Notes under the pieces: model-generated
The model's database searches: none
The model's input: the letters and a program-made list of their open reading frames with translations, nothing else
What the model was told of the DNA's origin: nothing
In this document: positions 42,634-51,276 of the stretch, piece by piece
How positions within the stretch are numbered: position 1 is the first letter of the stretch
Layout of the letters: each line of letters starts with the position of its first letter
Assembly: GCF_000712595.1 (NCBI RefSeq)
Contig: NZ_JOTN01000015.1
Span: forward strand, 1 to 64,000
Direction: 5' to 3'
Source: Bacillus manliponensis
GTDB taxonomy: Bacteria; Bacillota; Bacilli; Bacillales; Bacillaceae_G
DNA length: 64,000 bases
Position numbers and translations under genes: made by a program

Positions 42634-43194
42634 ATGAAGCAGAAAATGAGCGATTACAGAGAGAAGAGGAAAGAAACAGTTGTATCCTTTTCGATGTGGA
42701 AGATACAGATTGTTGCATGTGTGGCAACAATTGTTTTTATGGTTGCTGTACTATGTTTTCAGTTCCTTCTGTTTAAAAACCTTAATTTAGAGATAACAAT
42801 CTTTGGACTACTATTATTTATTGTGAGTACAATTGTTATTGTTTGTGCCCACGAAGCAATTCATTTAATAGGCTTCCGTTATATTGGCGGAGTACCTTGG
42901 AATGAGCTAGCGTGGGGAGTGAATTGGAAGTTAGGCGTTGCTTATGCGCATTCGAAACAACCAATTACAGTTGCGGCAATGAAAAAAGTGTTGTTGTTAC
43001 CGCTTATTCCAACAGGGTTATTGCCAACTTTTATCAGAGTTGCAATGAATTTCACGGCACTATCGTTGCTTGGTGTTTTATTAACGGCAGGTTGTTTTGG
43101 CGATTTTATATTATATCAAAAACTTTTAACGTTCCCAAACGATGCCATGGTTATGGATCATCCAACGAAACCACAGTTTACAGTTTACGAGTAG
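42634..43194 (+). CDS. DUF3267-family membrane metalloprotease-like protein
   Basis: This 186-aa protein has a first helix pair (about 22-45 and 52-68), then CAHEAIHLIGF, an HExxH zinc motif on a hydrophobic segment, and further helices. DUF3267 proteins share this site and are regarded as putative zinc metalloproteases. The start is uncertain: ATG 42634 is one base after AGGGAGG, and ATG 42646 is 13 bases after it. It may be the last gene of the trmO-GNAT unit. Confidence 0.8.
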   Translation: MKQKMSDYREKRKETVVSFSMWKIQIVACVATIVFMVAVLCFQFLLFKNLNLEITIFGLLLFIVSTIVIVCAHEAIHLIGFRYIGGVPWNELAWGVNWKLGVAYAHSKQPITVAAMKKVLLLPLIPTGLLPTFIRVAMNFTALSLLGVLLTAGCFGDFILYQKLLTFPNDAMVMDHPTKPQFTVYE

Positions 43195-43210
43195 AAATAT
43201 TGTTTATAAA

Positions 43211-43248
43211 GAAGCCATCTTCAGTATAGTTTTGAAGATGGCTTCTTT
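43211..43248. terminator. Terminator between convergent genes
   Basis: GAAGCCATCTTCA and TGAAGATGGCTTC form the stem; T residues follow on the plus strand and the minus-strand gene stops at 43258. Confidence 0.8.
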
Positions 43249-43257
43249 ATGTCTGTT

Positions 43258-43800
43258 TTAAAAGGTAACAGTTACATATTTTTCTATAATCCACTGCACA
43301 GCATCTTTGAAATTTTCTGCAATATAACTTGGTTCAATGTGTGACCATTTGTCACGGTATGTATGAAGCGCATCATATCCAGCACCTGTTTGCACTAAAA
43401 TTGTAATAGCACCAACTTGGGAACCAGCTACAATATCCGTCCAACGATCGCCAACGACAACGCATTTTGTTAAGTTTAGATTATGAGTTTGAGCGGCTTG
43501 TAATAGCATCCCTGTGTTAGGTTTTCGACATTGGCAATTATCTTCATGTTTATGTTGGCATATATACACGTCGTCAAAGTCAAATGAGTATAGTTCTTTC
43601 TTAAAATCTTCTACACTTGCTAATCCATCAGCAATGCCAGGTTGATTTGTAAAAGAGAGTCGTTTAATATGATGTTTTTTTAGTTCTGCTAGTGCTGCTT
43701 TTGTAAATGGAAAAAGGGTAAATTCACCAGGATAGTGAATCGTTGTATCACCTCCGATTGTTCCGTCACGATCAATGAAAATTGCTTCAATGTTTGTCAT
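43258..43800 (-). CDS. HAD-IIIA phosphatase, GmhB-like
   Basis: This 180-aa HAD-superfamily phosphatase has motif I FIDRDGTIGG (DxD), motif II SFTNQPG, motif III RKPNTGM (K) and motif IV VVGDRWTDI. A Cys/His cluster (CQHKHEDNCQC) after motif II is the zinc-binding loop of D-glycero-heptose bisphosphatase/histidinol-phosphatase-like HAD-IIIA enzymes. Substrate not evident. Start 43800 is chosen because AAAGGA lies 8 nt upstream; the upstream in-frame ATG at 43818 has none. Confidence 0.86.
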   Translation of the reverse strand: MTNIEAIFIDRDGTIGGDTTIHYPGEFTLFPFTKAALAELKKHHIKRLSFTNQPGIADGLASVEDFKKELYSFDFDDVYICQHKHEDNCQCRKPNTGMLLQAAQTHNLNLTKCVVVGDRWTDIVAGSQVGAITILVQTGAGYDALHTYRDKWSHIEPSYIAENFKDAVQWIIEKYVTVTF

Positions 43801-43814
43801 TATAATAGTTCCTT

Positions 43815-44249
43815 TCATTTGAAATATTTCACAAATCGATACCCATTCACTTCATAACCTAATTGTTTGTAAAATGGATGTGCTTCTTGTCGTTGTAAAC
43901 CACTGACGAGCCACGTGCCAATACAGTTATGTTCTTTTGCTAATTGTTCAGCATAGCCCATTAAATATTGACCAATTCCTTTTCGGCGTGCGTCTGAGTC
44001 TACGCTAATAATTGAAATTTCACCATACCTTGTTACATCTTCTAAATTTTCACGAATGCGAAAACCAAGCAACCCTAGTATGTTCTCTCCTTCTTCATAG
44101 ACATATAAAAAATCAAACGGGCTAATCTGTACAAATTGTAGGCGGTTTTGCATATCAGTATGAGAGATAGAAGATCCTTTTAGTTCTTGAACTAAAGAAC
44201 AAAGGGATTCTATATCACGTTCTGTTGCAGCTCGAATATAAGATGTCAT
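43815..44249 (-). CDS. GNAT-family N-acetyltransferase
   Basis: This 144-aa acetyltransferase has IRAATERDIESLCSLVQELKG at the N-terminus, ISVDSDARRKGIGQYLMGYAEQ with the acetyl-CoA loop (RRKGIG), and the C-terminal QEAHPFYKQLGYEVNGYRFVKYF. It lies 14 bp upstream of the HAD gene on the same strand, so the two are one operon. The acceptor is unknown. Confidence 0.87.
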   Translation of the reverse strand: MTSYIRAATERDIESLCSLVQELKGSSISHTDMQNRLQFVQISPFDFLYVYEEGENILGLLGFRIRENLEDVTRYGEISIISVDSDARRKGIGQYLMGYAEQLAKEHNCIGTWLVSGLQRQEAHPFYKQLGYEVNGYRFVKYFK

Positions 44250-44446
44250 ACTATCAACTCCAAAAAATAAACTTCAACTGTTTATTATTCTGTCAAAAAG
44301 GGTATTTTCCTGCTTATGTTGAAAAGGATTTTTTAGGTTAATAGTTACATCAAGGTTAGTAAGAAACAAAAAAGTACATACTTTTTTCAGGAAGTAAAAT
44401 TGTTATACTAATTGTAAGAAAGAGATATAAAGGGTGTGTAAAGACA

Positions 44447-45193
44447 ATGGGATTTTTAAATAAAACAGTCATTATTACAGGAGCTGCCAATGGGATTGGA
44501 AAAGAAATTGCTTATTATTATGTAGAAAAAGGAGCTAATGTTGTGTTAGCTGATATAGATGAAAGTGGAGGTACACAAGCACTTCAGCACATAACAGACC
44601 AAGGCGGGAAAGCTATTTTTATCCAAACGGATGTAAGGCAAGAGTCGGATATGATTCGATTGATGGAAGTGGCAAATCAAATGTATGGGAAAATAGACAT
44701 TTTAATTAATAACGCTGGTAAGACAGTGTTTAAATCGTTGTATGATGTAAAAGTAGAAGAATGGGATGATATTATCAATATAAACTTAAGAAGTGTTTTT
44801 TTAGGTTCACGAGAAGCAGCGAAATATATGCGTCATAACCAAAAAGGTGGATCTATTGTAAATATTGCTTCGACAAGAGCATTGATGTCTGAACCGAATT
44901 CAGAATGTTACGCAGCGACAAAGGGTGGGATTGTGGCGCTTACACACGCGCTTGCAGTTTCGCTTAGTGACGATAAAATTACGGTAAATGCCATTTCCCC
45001 AGGATGGATTGAAACAGGGGATTATGAGGAATTGAGCAGTAGTGATCATGAACAACATTTATCAAAACGTGTTGGGAAACCAGCTGATATTGCAAGAGCT
45101 TGTCTGTACTTAACGGCTGAAGAGAATGATTTTGTTACAGGGATTAACCTTGTTGTAGACGGTGGAATGACAAGAAAGATGATATATGAATAA
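44447..45193 (+). CDS. Short-chain dehydrogenase/reductase
   Basis: This 248-aa classical SDR has cofactor loop GAANGIGKE (residues 11-19), ADIDE after beta2 suggesting NAD preference, NNAGK, catalytic Ser in NIASTRA, Tyr/Lys in YAATKGG, and the C-terminal TGINLVVDGGMTRKM. It resembles 3-oxoacyl-ACP reductase and sugar/alcohol dehydrogenases; the substrate cannot be read. It stands alone, with a ribosome site that is only moderate (AAAGGGTG). Confidence 0.88.
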   Translation: MGFLNKTVIITGAANGIGKEIAYYYVEKGANVVLADIDESGGTQALQHITDQGGKAIFIQTDVRQESDMIRLMEVANQMYGKIDILINNAGKTVFKSLYDVKVEEWDDIININLRSVFLGSREAAKYMRHNQKGGSIVNIASTRALMSEPNSECYAATKGGIVALTHALAVSLSDDKITVNAISPGWIETGDYEELSSSDHEQHLSKRVGKPADIARACLYLTAEENDFVTGINLVVDGGMTRKMIYE

Positions 45194-45307
45194 TATTGTT
45201 CCTAGCTATTTCTAATAGGGGGTATTCTTGCTTGTTGGTGTATGGATTGTCTTTATGCCAAGCCATAATGAAAATAGAAATGTAGCATATTAAAAGGTAT
45301 ATAAAAC

Positions 45308-45348
45308 AGTAAAAGCAGAAGCACAACCTATGTGTCTCTGCTTTTTAC
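45308..45348. terminator. Terminator after the SDR gene
   Basis: GTAAAAAGCAGAG-type stem: GTAAAAGCAGAAGCAC with GTGTCTCTGCTTTTTAC. It serves the plus-strand SDR and possibly the minus-strand 25-aa ORF. Confidence 0.7.
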
Positions 45349-45358
45349 ATATAATCGT

Positions 45359-45436
45359 CTAATCCGTAACTGCCAGATACATAAAATACACTAATACTAT
45401 AAGGCTTGCTGCTGAATAGATAAAATCAAGCGTCAA
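45359..45436 (-). CDS. Candidate 25-aa single-helix membrane peptide
   Basis: A minus-strand ORF starts with TTG at 45436, seven bases after GGGGGA, and encodes MTLDFIYSAASLIVLVYFMY followed by LAVTD, one complete hydrophobic helix with short polar ends. Size and shape recall KdpF-type or other regulatory membrane peptides, but the kdp genes are not here. It is followed by a shared terminator. The rest of 45437-45611 shows only promoter-like AT-rich DNA. Confidence 0.4.
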   Translation of the reverse strand: MTLDFIYSAASLIVLVYFMYLAVTD

Positions 45437-45611
45437 AGGAAGTTCCCCCTTAGTATCTTTTTGTTTAGTATATGAAATCTGACAATTTACTATTCAAATG
45501 AAAAAGGTATGGATAATCCATTGTTTATAAAGTGCAAAAATTAACATCATTTTGTATAATGAAGAAAACTAAGACGGTTATGACAACATGAGAAGTGAAA
45601 GGGGAGGAAAC

Positions 45612-46190
45612 ATGATGCCGAATTGGTTAAAGAAATCGTTAGTCACACTTATTACGGTATGTACATTTGGCTTAGTTACGCCTCCTTCGATTTTGCTCGA
45701 CCAAGCAAAGGCGGACAAGCCTACCGGGCAGCAAAATATCGAACATGCTCCTTATTCGTATGAAGAAACGTATGAAGTTGTAACAGAAGAGTCATTTCTC
45801 ACATACGCAATGGAGGAAGCTGAGAGGCAGTCGATGCAAAAATTTGGAACGAAAATTGGACCTGTTATTGAAGATGAATTTAAAGATGTCATTTTGCCAA
45901 AAGTAGAAGAAGCAATTGCCGAGTTAGCGAATGATATTGGTGAAGAATCATTACAATCATTAACAATTTCACAAAAACCAGCAGGTGGAAAACAGGAAAA
46001 GATTTTTCACATTTATGACACAAACACAGGAAACGATGTATTAAGGTTTCATGTAAGACGAGATCATCCACCGCAAGACGGTCATTATTTTAACTTCCAT
46101 TATCATCGCTATGACGATGGATTTGTAGCGCATCATGAATTAGGAGATATTTATTGGAATAAAAATACACCACCGCAATGGTTATCGTAA
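45612..46190 (+). CDS. ypjP: YpjP family exported protein
   Basis: This 192-aa protein has an N-terminal signal helix (WLKKSLVTLITVCTFGLVTPP, residues 4-24) and a conserved C-terminal domain: FGTKIGPVIEDEF, ILPKVEEAI, then EKIFHIYDTNTGNDVLRFHVRRDHPPQDGHYFNFHYH and HHELGDIYWNKNTPPQWLS, matching B. subtilis YpjP over its length. Function unknown; the His-rich strand could bind metal. Start: GGGGAGG then ATG 45612. In B. subtilis the gene lies close to thyB/dfrA, and the same genes occur 7 kb further on here. Confidence 0.88.
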   Translation: MMPNWLKKSLVTLITVCTFGLVTPPSILLDQAKADKPTGQQNIEHAPYSYEETYEVVTEESFLTYAMEEAERQSMQKFGTKIGPVIEDEFKDVILPKVEEAIAELANDIGEESLQSLTISQKPAGGKQEKIFHIYDTNTGNDVLRFHVRRDHPPQDGHYFNFHYHRYDDGFVAHHELGDIYWNKNTPPQWLS

Positions 46191-46192
46191 GA

Positions 46193-46224
46193 AAGAACAA
46201 GGTTTCATCACCTTGTTCTTTTTT
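46193..46224 (+). terminator. Intrinsic terminator after ypjP
   Basis: AAGAACAAGGT and ACCTTGTTCTT pair around TTCATC, followed by T residues. Confidence 0.85.
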
Positions 46225-46282
46225 GTGAAAGGATATTAGAAAATGAGAAACGAATGTGTAATGGAGAAGAGGGGGAAAAGAG

Positions 46283-46915
46283 ATGGTGAAATATATTATT
46301 TTTGATTTTGATGGTACGTTAGTAGATTCAAAAGATGTCTTTTTAGCGTCATACAATCAAATTGCAACAAAACATAATTATAAAGTAATAGAAAAAGAGG
46401 AATTAGAAGGGTTACGTAAAATTTCAATTCGAGAGCGTTGTAAACTGTTGAAAATCCCGATGTACAAAATTCCGTTTTTCGTGAAAGAATTAGGGAGCTT
46501 ATATAAGCAATCCATCGGAGAAATTATCTTAGTTGACGGCATCAGGCCAATGTTACAGGACTTAAAAAATAAAGGTTATAAAATAGCAATTATTTCATCG
46601 AATAGAGAAGAAAATATTCGCCAGTTTTTAAAAAATCATGACATTCATGATGTACATGATGTATTTTGCTCAAGCAATATTTTTGGAAAAGATAAGGTGA
46701 TGAAACAGTTTTTAAAAGAAAAGAAGTTAGGGAATGAAGAAGTGTTGTATGTTGGTGATGAAGAACGAGATATTGCAGCATGTAAAAAAGTTGGCATCGC
46801 AGTTGCTTGGGTAGGCTGGGGCTATGATGTGTTGGAGACTATACAAGAGTCTTCTCCAGATTATGTTGTGTATAAGCCAGAAGAACTTACGCAAGTTGTG
46901 GCATCGATAAAATGA
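46283..46915 (+). CDS. HAD-family hydrolase, subfamily IA
   Basis: This 210-aa phosphatase has motif I IIFDFDGTLVDS (residues 4-15), a helical cap, motif II IAIISSNREENI, motif III Lys in FGKDKVM, and motif IV YVGDEERDIAACKKVG. It resembles phosphoglycolate-phosphatase-like enzymes; substrate unknown. Its TGA stop overlaps the ATG of the VOC gene (46912), so it heads a three-gene unit with a VOC protein and an APH-like kinase. Confidence 0.88.
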   Translation: MVKYIIFDFDGTLVDSKDVFLASYNQIATKHNYKVIEKEELEGLRKISIRERCKLLKIPMYKIPFFVKELGSLYKQSIGEIILVDGIRPMLQDLKNKGYKIAIISSNREENIRQFLKNHDIHDVHDVFCSSNIFGKDKVMKQFLKEKKLGNEEVLYVGDEERDIAACKKVGIAVAWVGWGYDVLETIQESSPDYVVYKPEELTQVVASIK

Positions 46916-47298
46916 AACAGTTTAAACCAGGGATACACCATATTGAATTTTGGGTAGCAAATTTAGAAGAATCGATGAACTTTTATCGTAAATTGTTCTC
47001 GATTATTGGCTGGAAACAATTACATGATACTGCATTTAGTACTGGGGAAACAGAAGTGTATTTTAAAGAAATGAATGCAGAAATTGTGAGAACGTTAGGG
47101 CCGCACCATATTTGCTATCAAGCAGTAAGTCGCTCTGTAGTCGATGAGGTTGCTCATTTTTTACGTGATATGGAAGCAAAGGTTATTCGAGGACCAATTG
47201 AAATGAATCATTATTCGGAAGGATATTATACAATTGATTTTTATGACCCGAATGGATTTATAGTAGAAGTAGCATATACAGGAAATATGGAACTATAG
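46912..47298 (+). CDS. VOC/glyoxalase superfamily protein
   Basis: This 128-aa protein has the two beta-alpha-beta-beta-beta halves of the vicinal-oxygen-chelate fold: GIHHIEFWVANLEESMNFYRKLF at the start, GPHHICYQAVSRS at the module boundary and YYTIDFYDPNGFIVEVAYT at the end. Candidate metal ligands are His6 or His7, His near residue 64 and Glu near residue 122. Family members include glyoxalase I and fosfomycin/bleomycin resistance proteins. Coupled to the HAD gene by ATGA overlap. Confidence 0.87.
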   Translation: MKQFKPGIHHIEFWVANLEESMNFYRKLFSIIGWKQLHDTAFSTGETEVYFKEMNAEIVRTLGPHHICYQAVSRSVVDEVAHFLRDMEAKVIRGPIEMNHYSEGYYTIDFYDPNGFIVEVAYTGNMEL

Positions 47299-47308
47299 GA
47301 GAAACAGG

Positions 47309-48238
47309 ATGGATAGGACATTATTTCAGAAACAGATACATATTTTACAAGATGCAAAAGGGATAAAAGAATTATCAAAAGGTTTATCAGAAGATAAAAA
47401 ATATGTAGTCACACTTGCTAATGATGAAAAAGTATTGCTGAGGATTGGAAGCGTGGATGTGTATGAACGAAAGAAAATAGAATTTCAAATTTTACATGAA
47501 ATGCAGAAGCGTCACGTTCATGCGCCAAAGCCGATTGAAATGGGAGCAATAGAAGAGATAGAGTCTTATTATAGCATCGTTTCTTATGTAGAAGGAGAAG
47601 ATGCGAAAACAGCATTACAATCTTGTACTCTTGAAGAACAATATAATATTGGCGTGCAAGCAGGAGAAGATTTAGCAAGAATGAATACGTACGAGGCACC
47701 GAAAGAAATCGGTTCTTGGTATGAACGGGCGATGGCGAAGCATAGAAGGTATTTAGATGAATACAAAAAATGTGGAGTGACAATTGAACAAGACGAGAAA
47801 ATCATACGATTTATTGATACATATGAACATTATTTGAAAAATCGTCCAAATCGCTTTCAGCATGATGATTTTCATTTGGAAAACATTATTGTAAAAGGTA
47901 ATGCATACGCCGGAGTCATTGATTTTGATGGCTATGATTGGGGAGATCCGCTTCATGATTTTGTGAAAGTTGCATTGTTTGCAAGGGAAATTAGTATTCC
48001 GTATTGCATGGGACAAATTGACGGATATTTTCAAGGAGGCATACCGGATGATTTTTGGACATTGTATGCTGTCTATGCAGCGATGACTGTTTTCTCTTCT
48101 GTCGTCTGGTCATTAAAAGTAGCACCGCACATATTCGATGATACGATGGAGCGGTTATATACTGTGTTAGACGATCATCAATATTTTGAACTTATGAAGC
48201 CAAAGTGGTTTCAGAGAGAATTGTTTGTTGAAAAATAG
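47309..48238 (+). CDS. Aminoglycoside phosphotransferase-like kinase
   Basis: This 309-aa APH-fold kinase has the catalytic loop RFQHDDFHLENIIV (HDDFHxxN), DFG-equivalent GVIDFDGYDWGDPLHDFVK and N-terminal lobe LLRIGSVDVYERKKIEFQILHEM. It is longer than a minimal APH and close to the homoserine kinase/APH-like small-molecule kinases. Ribosome site TAGGAG; 10 bp after the VOC gene. A hairpin terminator lies 145 bp further on. Substrate unknown. Confidence 0.86.
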   Translation: MDRTLFQKQIHILQDAKGIKELSKGLSEDKKYVVTLANDEKVLLRIGSVDVYERKKIEFQILHEMQKRHVHAPKPIEMGAIEEIESYYSIVSYVEGEDAKTALQSCTLEEQYNIGVQAGEDLARMNTYEAPKEIGSWYERAMAKHRRYLDEYKKCGVTIEQDEKIIRFIDTYEHYLKNRPNRFQHDDFHLENIIVKGNAYAGVIDFDGYDWGDPLHDFVKVALFAREISIPYCMGQIDGYFQGGIPDDFWTLYAVYAAMTVFSSVVWSLKVAPHIFDDTMERLYTVLDDHQYFELMKPKWFQRELFVEK

Positions 48239-48382
48239 GGGTAATTGAGTAAGACAGATGAAGAAAAGAATTTTTAATAAGATAGCGATTTGCATAGAGA
48301 AATAAGCCACGAAGGTACGGTGTTGATTAATAATAAAATTTGATTAAAAATCACTCTAAGATCTTGATTTCTTTATATAAAG

Positions 48383-48430
48383 GATGCCAACGTTTTGAAT
48401 AAAGTTTAATCAAAACGTTGGCATCTTTTA
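48383..48430 (+). terminator. Large hairpin terminator, 145 bp past the HAD-VOC-APH unit
   Basis: GATGCCAACGTTTTGA and its complement TCAAAACGTTGGCATC form a perfect 16-bp stem with a T-rich tail. The distance from the last gene leaves a long 3' untranslated region (48239-48382) in which I see no ORF. The gap continues to 48725 with a smaller hairpin (CTTCTG/CAGAAG near 48600) and some coding-like debris on the minus strand. Confidence 0.75.
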
Positions 48431-48725
48431 ATTTCAGGAACTGTTTTTTATAAAAAAGATTGATTATTTTGATCTATTATTACTTATTTTGATTCTTCAT
48501 TACTTATTGGGGTCCTACCACATGCCCATGCCAAATAAACCTAGATAGACATTATTAACTTGTTAGCGATGTGGTAATGACCAACAGCCTTGCAAACTTC
48601 TGAGTACACAGAAGGATACTGTAGTCTTATATGAATTTTATATTAGTTCATTATTAATAATATATTATCCGTATTAAAATGTGATCTTTATAATGAAGAT
48701 ATCACTTTTACAAGGAGGGACTAGA

Positions 48726-49715
48726 ATGGAGTTTAGTAAACTTGGTAATAGCGGATTAACAATAAGCAAGATTGCGTACGGAAACTGGATAAATCATGGG
48801 GGTAAAGTAGATGAGGATACTGCAAAAGAGTGTGTTAAAGCAGCGCTAGATGTCGGTATAACAACATTCGATACTGCTGATGTTTATTCAGACACTAAAG
48901 CTGAAGAAGTACTTGGCCGGTCTTTACATGGTATACGACGGGAGAGCATTGAATTATGTACAAAGGTGTGCCATCCGACTGGGACTGGACAAAACGATAG
49001 AGGTTTATCACGTAAACATATTCTAGAAAATTGTAATGCATCTTTGCGTCGGTTACAGACCGACTATATTGATGTCTATTATGCACACAGATTTGACCCA
49101 ACTACTCCTCTTGAAGAAACGATGTTAGCTTTCGCAGATCTTGTAAGACAAGGTAAAGTGCTTTATATCGGTGTAAGCGAGTGGACAGCAGAACAAATCA
49201 CCCGTGGTGCAGCACTTTCACGGGAATTGAATATTCCGCTCATTGCTAGCCAACCCCAGTATTCGATGTTGTGGAGAGTTATCGAAACCGATGTGATACC
49301 AACCTGTCAACGTGAGGGGCTTGGGCAAGTAGTTTGGTCGCCTCTGGCACAAGGTGTTCTTACTGGAAAATATCATCCAAAAAAACCAGTACCAACTCAA
49401 TCACGTGCTAATTCTCCTGCTGGCAAACCATTTTTTCATAAACTTGCACAACGTTGGATGAACGATAATGTGCTCACTGCTATCCAAAATCTCAAACCCA
49501 TCGCACAAGAGATGGATCTTACCCTTGCTCAACTCGCAGTAGCTTGGGTACTACAAAACCAGAATGTTTCGTCAGCAATTATCGGTGCCTCGAGTCCGGA
49601 ACAGGTAAGAGAGAATGCGTTCGCTTCTGGTGTCAAACTGGAACCGGAAATAATGGATCAGATTAACCAAGTACTAGAAGGTTTCATTGAGTACGATCCG
49701 AGTAAAACAGGTTAA
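48726..49715 (+). CDS. Aldo/keto reductase
   Basis: This 329-aa (alpha/beta)8 NADPH oxidoreductase opens MEFSKLGNSGLTISKIAYGNW. The catalytic tetrad is recognisable: Asp and Tyr in FDTADVYSDTKAEEVLG, Lys in CTKVCHPTG, His in YYAHRFDP. The C-terminal cofactor segment reads AIIGASSPEQVREN. It belongs to the group related to voltage-gated potassium channel beta subunits. Ribosome site AAGGAGGG at 6 nt; the upstream in-frame ATG at 48681 lacks one. A LysR-type gene is convergent. Confidence 0.9.
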   Translation: MEFSKLGNSGLTISKIAYGNWINHGGKVDEDTAKECVKAALDVGITTFDTADVYSDTKAEEVLGRSLHGIRRESIELCTKVCHPTGTGQNDRGLSRKHILENCNASLRRLQTDYIDVYYAHRFDPTTPLEETMLAFADLVRQGKVLYIGVSEWTAEQITRGAALSRELNIPLIASQPQYSMLWRVIETDVIPTCQREGLGQVVWSPLAQGVLTGKYHPKKPVPTQSRANSPAGKPFFHKLAQRWMNDNVLTAIQNLKPIAQEMDLTLAQLAVAWVLQNQNVSSAIIGASSPEQVRENAFASGVKLEPEIMDQINQVLEGFIEYDPSKTG

Positions 49716-49820
49716 GTTTTTGCACGTGACTTAACTAGAAGTATATACAAAATCTTTGTAGTCTTACTTTAAACCTTAGATTAAGTTAGAATTCTTATTT
49801 CATTCTATCAGGATGGGCTT

Positions 49821-50726
49821 TTATTTTTGGGAATCAAGTTGTAAAATCGAATAAACCTCCCTAACAACGGTTAAGAAATGATCTACTATTGCAGATTTTT
49901 CATTTTGCCTCCATCCAACATATAAATTTACTTTTGGTGTAGTCTCTTGGAATTTTTTATAGATAACCCCAGGATGTTTATAGCTTTCTACTGACGATGG
50001 AACGACAGAAACTCCCATTCCTGTTGCAACTAAATTAACAATAGTTTGCATTTGTATAGCTTCTTGAACAACATTTAAACTTACACCATGATGCCAAAAG
50101 TAGCTAATGATTAGATCGTAAAAATTTGGACCTAAGTGACGTGGAAACAAAATAAATGGTTCATCAATTAACAATTTGAGTGGAATTTCGGGCAATGAGG
50201 CGAAAGGGTGATCTTGATGTAAAACCAATCTTAAAGATTCCTCGGCGCAAACTTCAGAAGATAGAATCCCGTTGTTCTGTTTAGAACGAATAAATCCAAT
50301 ATGAATTTGTTTTTCATAAAGTGCTTTTAGTTGCTGCTCCGTTGTCATTTCATGTAATATAAGATGGATTTTAGGAAAGCGTTTTCGGAATTTATTAAGA
50401 ACTTCTATAACAATTTCTGTGGAATCGACAAAACCGATTGTTAAGTTCCCTATTTTCCCTTCAGCTGCAAGTTGTGTTTCTTGTATGACTTTTTCTAATT
50501 GAAACAGTGTGTGTTGAGCCCCTTCTAAAAATATCTTTCCAGCATCCGTAAGCTCAACCATTCTTTTTGTTCGATGAAACAGTTGAACTCCCAATTCCTC
50601 TTCTAATTTGCGAATTTCTTGGCTTAGAGGAGGTTGTGCCATCCTAAGACGTTCAGCTGCACGACTAAAATTCAATTCTTCTGCCACCATTATGAAATAT
50701 CGCATCTTTCTAATATCTATTTCCAT
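49821..50726 (-). CDS. LysR-family transcriptional regulator
   Basis: This 301-aa regulator has an N-terminal winged helix-turn-helix (MRYFIMVAEELNFSRAAERLRMAQPPLSQEIRKLEEELGVQLFHR, residues 8-52) followed by two Rossmann-like effector-binding subdomains (residues about 90-295). Usual length for LysR proteins. Ribosome site AGAAGGG. It is transcribed away from the 550-bp gap; its target is not obvious, although the convergent aldo/keto reductase is the nearest gene. Confidence 0.9.
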   Translation of the reverse strand: MEIDIRKMRYFIMVAEELNFSRAAERLRMAQPPLSQEIRKLEEELGVQLFHRTKRMVELTDAGKIFLEGAQHTLFQLEKVIQETQLAAEGKIGNLTIGFVDSTEIVIEVLNKFRKRFPKIHLILHEMTTEQQLKALYEKQIHIGFIRSKQNNGILSSEVCAEESLRLVLHQDHPFASLPEIPLKLLIDEPFILFPRHLGPNFYDLIISYFWHHGVSLNVVQEAIQMQTIVNLVATGMGVSVVPSSVESYKHPGVIYKKFQETTPKVNLYVGWRQNEKSAIVDHFLTVVREVYSILQLDSQK

Positions 50727-50858
50727 CCATCCCTTCTACTAAAATCCAATAAGGACTTCTCTTTTATTATCAAACTCATTTAGGTGCCTAGTATTTTCGT
50801 AGACATGCTTTTTATATTTTACGGCTCTTTAGTATTAAGGAGAGGGGATGTTTTAGAG

Positions 50859-50880
50859 TTTATCCCGTAAAAGCCCGATC
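50859..50880 (+). repeat. bcr1 remnant (22 bp)
   Basis: TTTATCCCG joined directly to TAAAAGCCCGATC: the first and middle blocks of bcr1 with everything between the two CCCG motifs removed. The 50727-51237 gap otherwise holds AT-rich DNA and a coding-like stretch at 51153-51257 without a start codon. Confidence 0.5.
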
Positions 50881-51237
50881 CGTTCCATAGATAAAGAAAA
50901 ATACCTTTCTTCAAATAACTTGTCAGTTAGCTAAGTAATTACCCCTATTTTAACATGATAGCCTATTTTGAACCGGAATTTTCTGGATATATAATAGAAG
51001 GAAAAGGTAGGTTAAAAGTCTTTCTCCTTCTGCAATTAATCTGCATCGTTAGTGTAAGTGCATTTTTTCACAATTTTCATAGTAGTATTAACATAAATAT
51101 CCAATGAGAAGCATAGACAATCTGCTTGTGTTTTAGAGTAAGGGAGAAATGAACAGTCCTTTTAAATAAAGAGCATGTTTTAAAATGGGATACGTTCAAA
51201 GATCTTGTTTTCTATGCAATTTTTAAAGAAGAGTATA

Positions 51238-51276
51238 TGAAAACAATCCACGAATAAATCTCGTGGATTGTTTTCA
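51238..51276 (-). terminator. Terminator of the serine hydrolase gene
   Basis: GAAAACAATCCACGA and TCGTGGATTGTTTTC form a perfect 15-bp stem immediately past the minus-strand stop at 51277. Confidence 0.82.
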
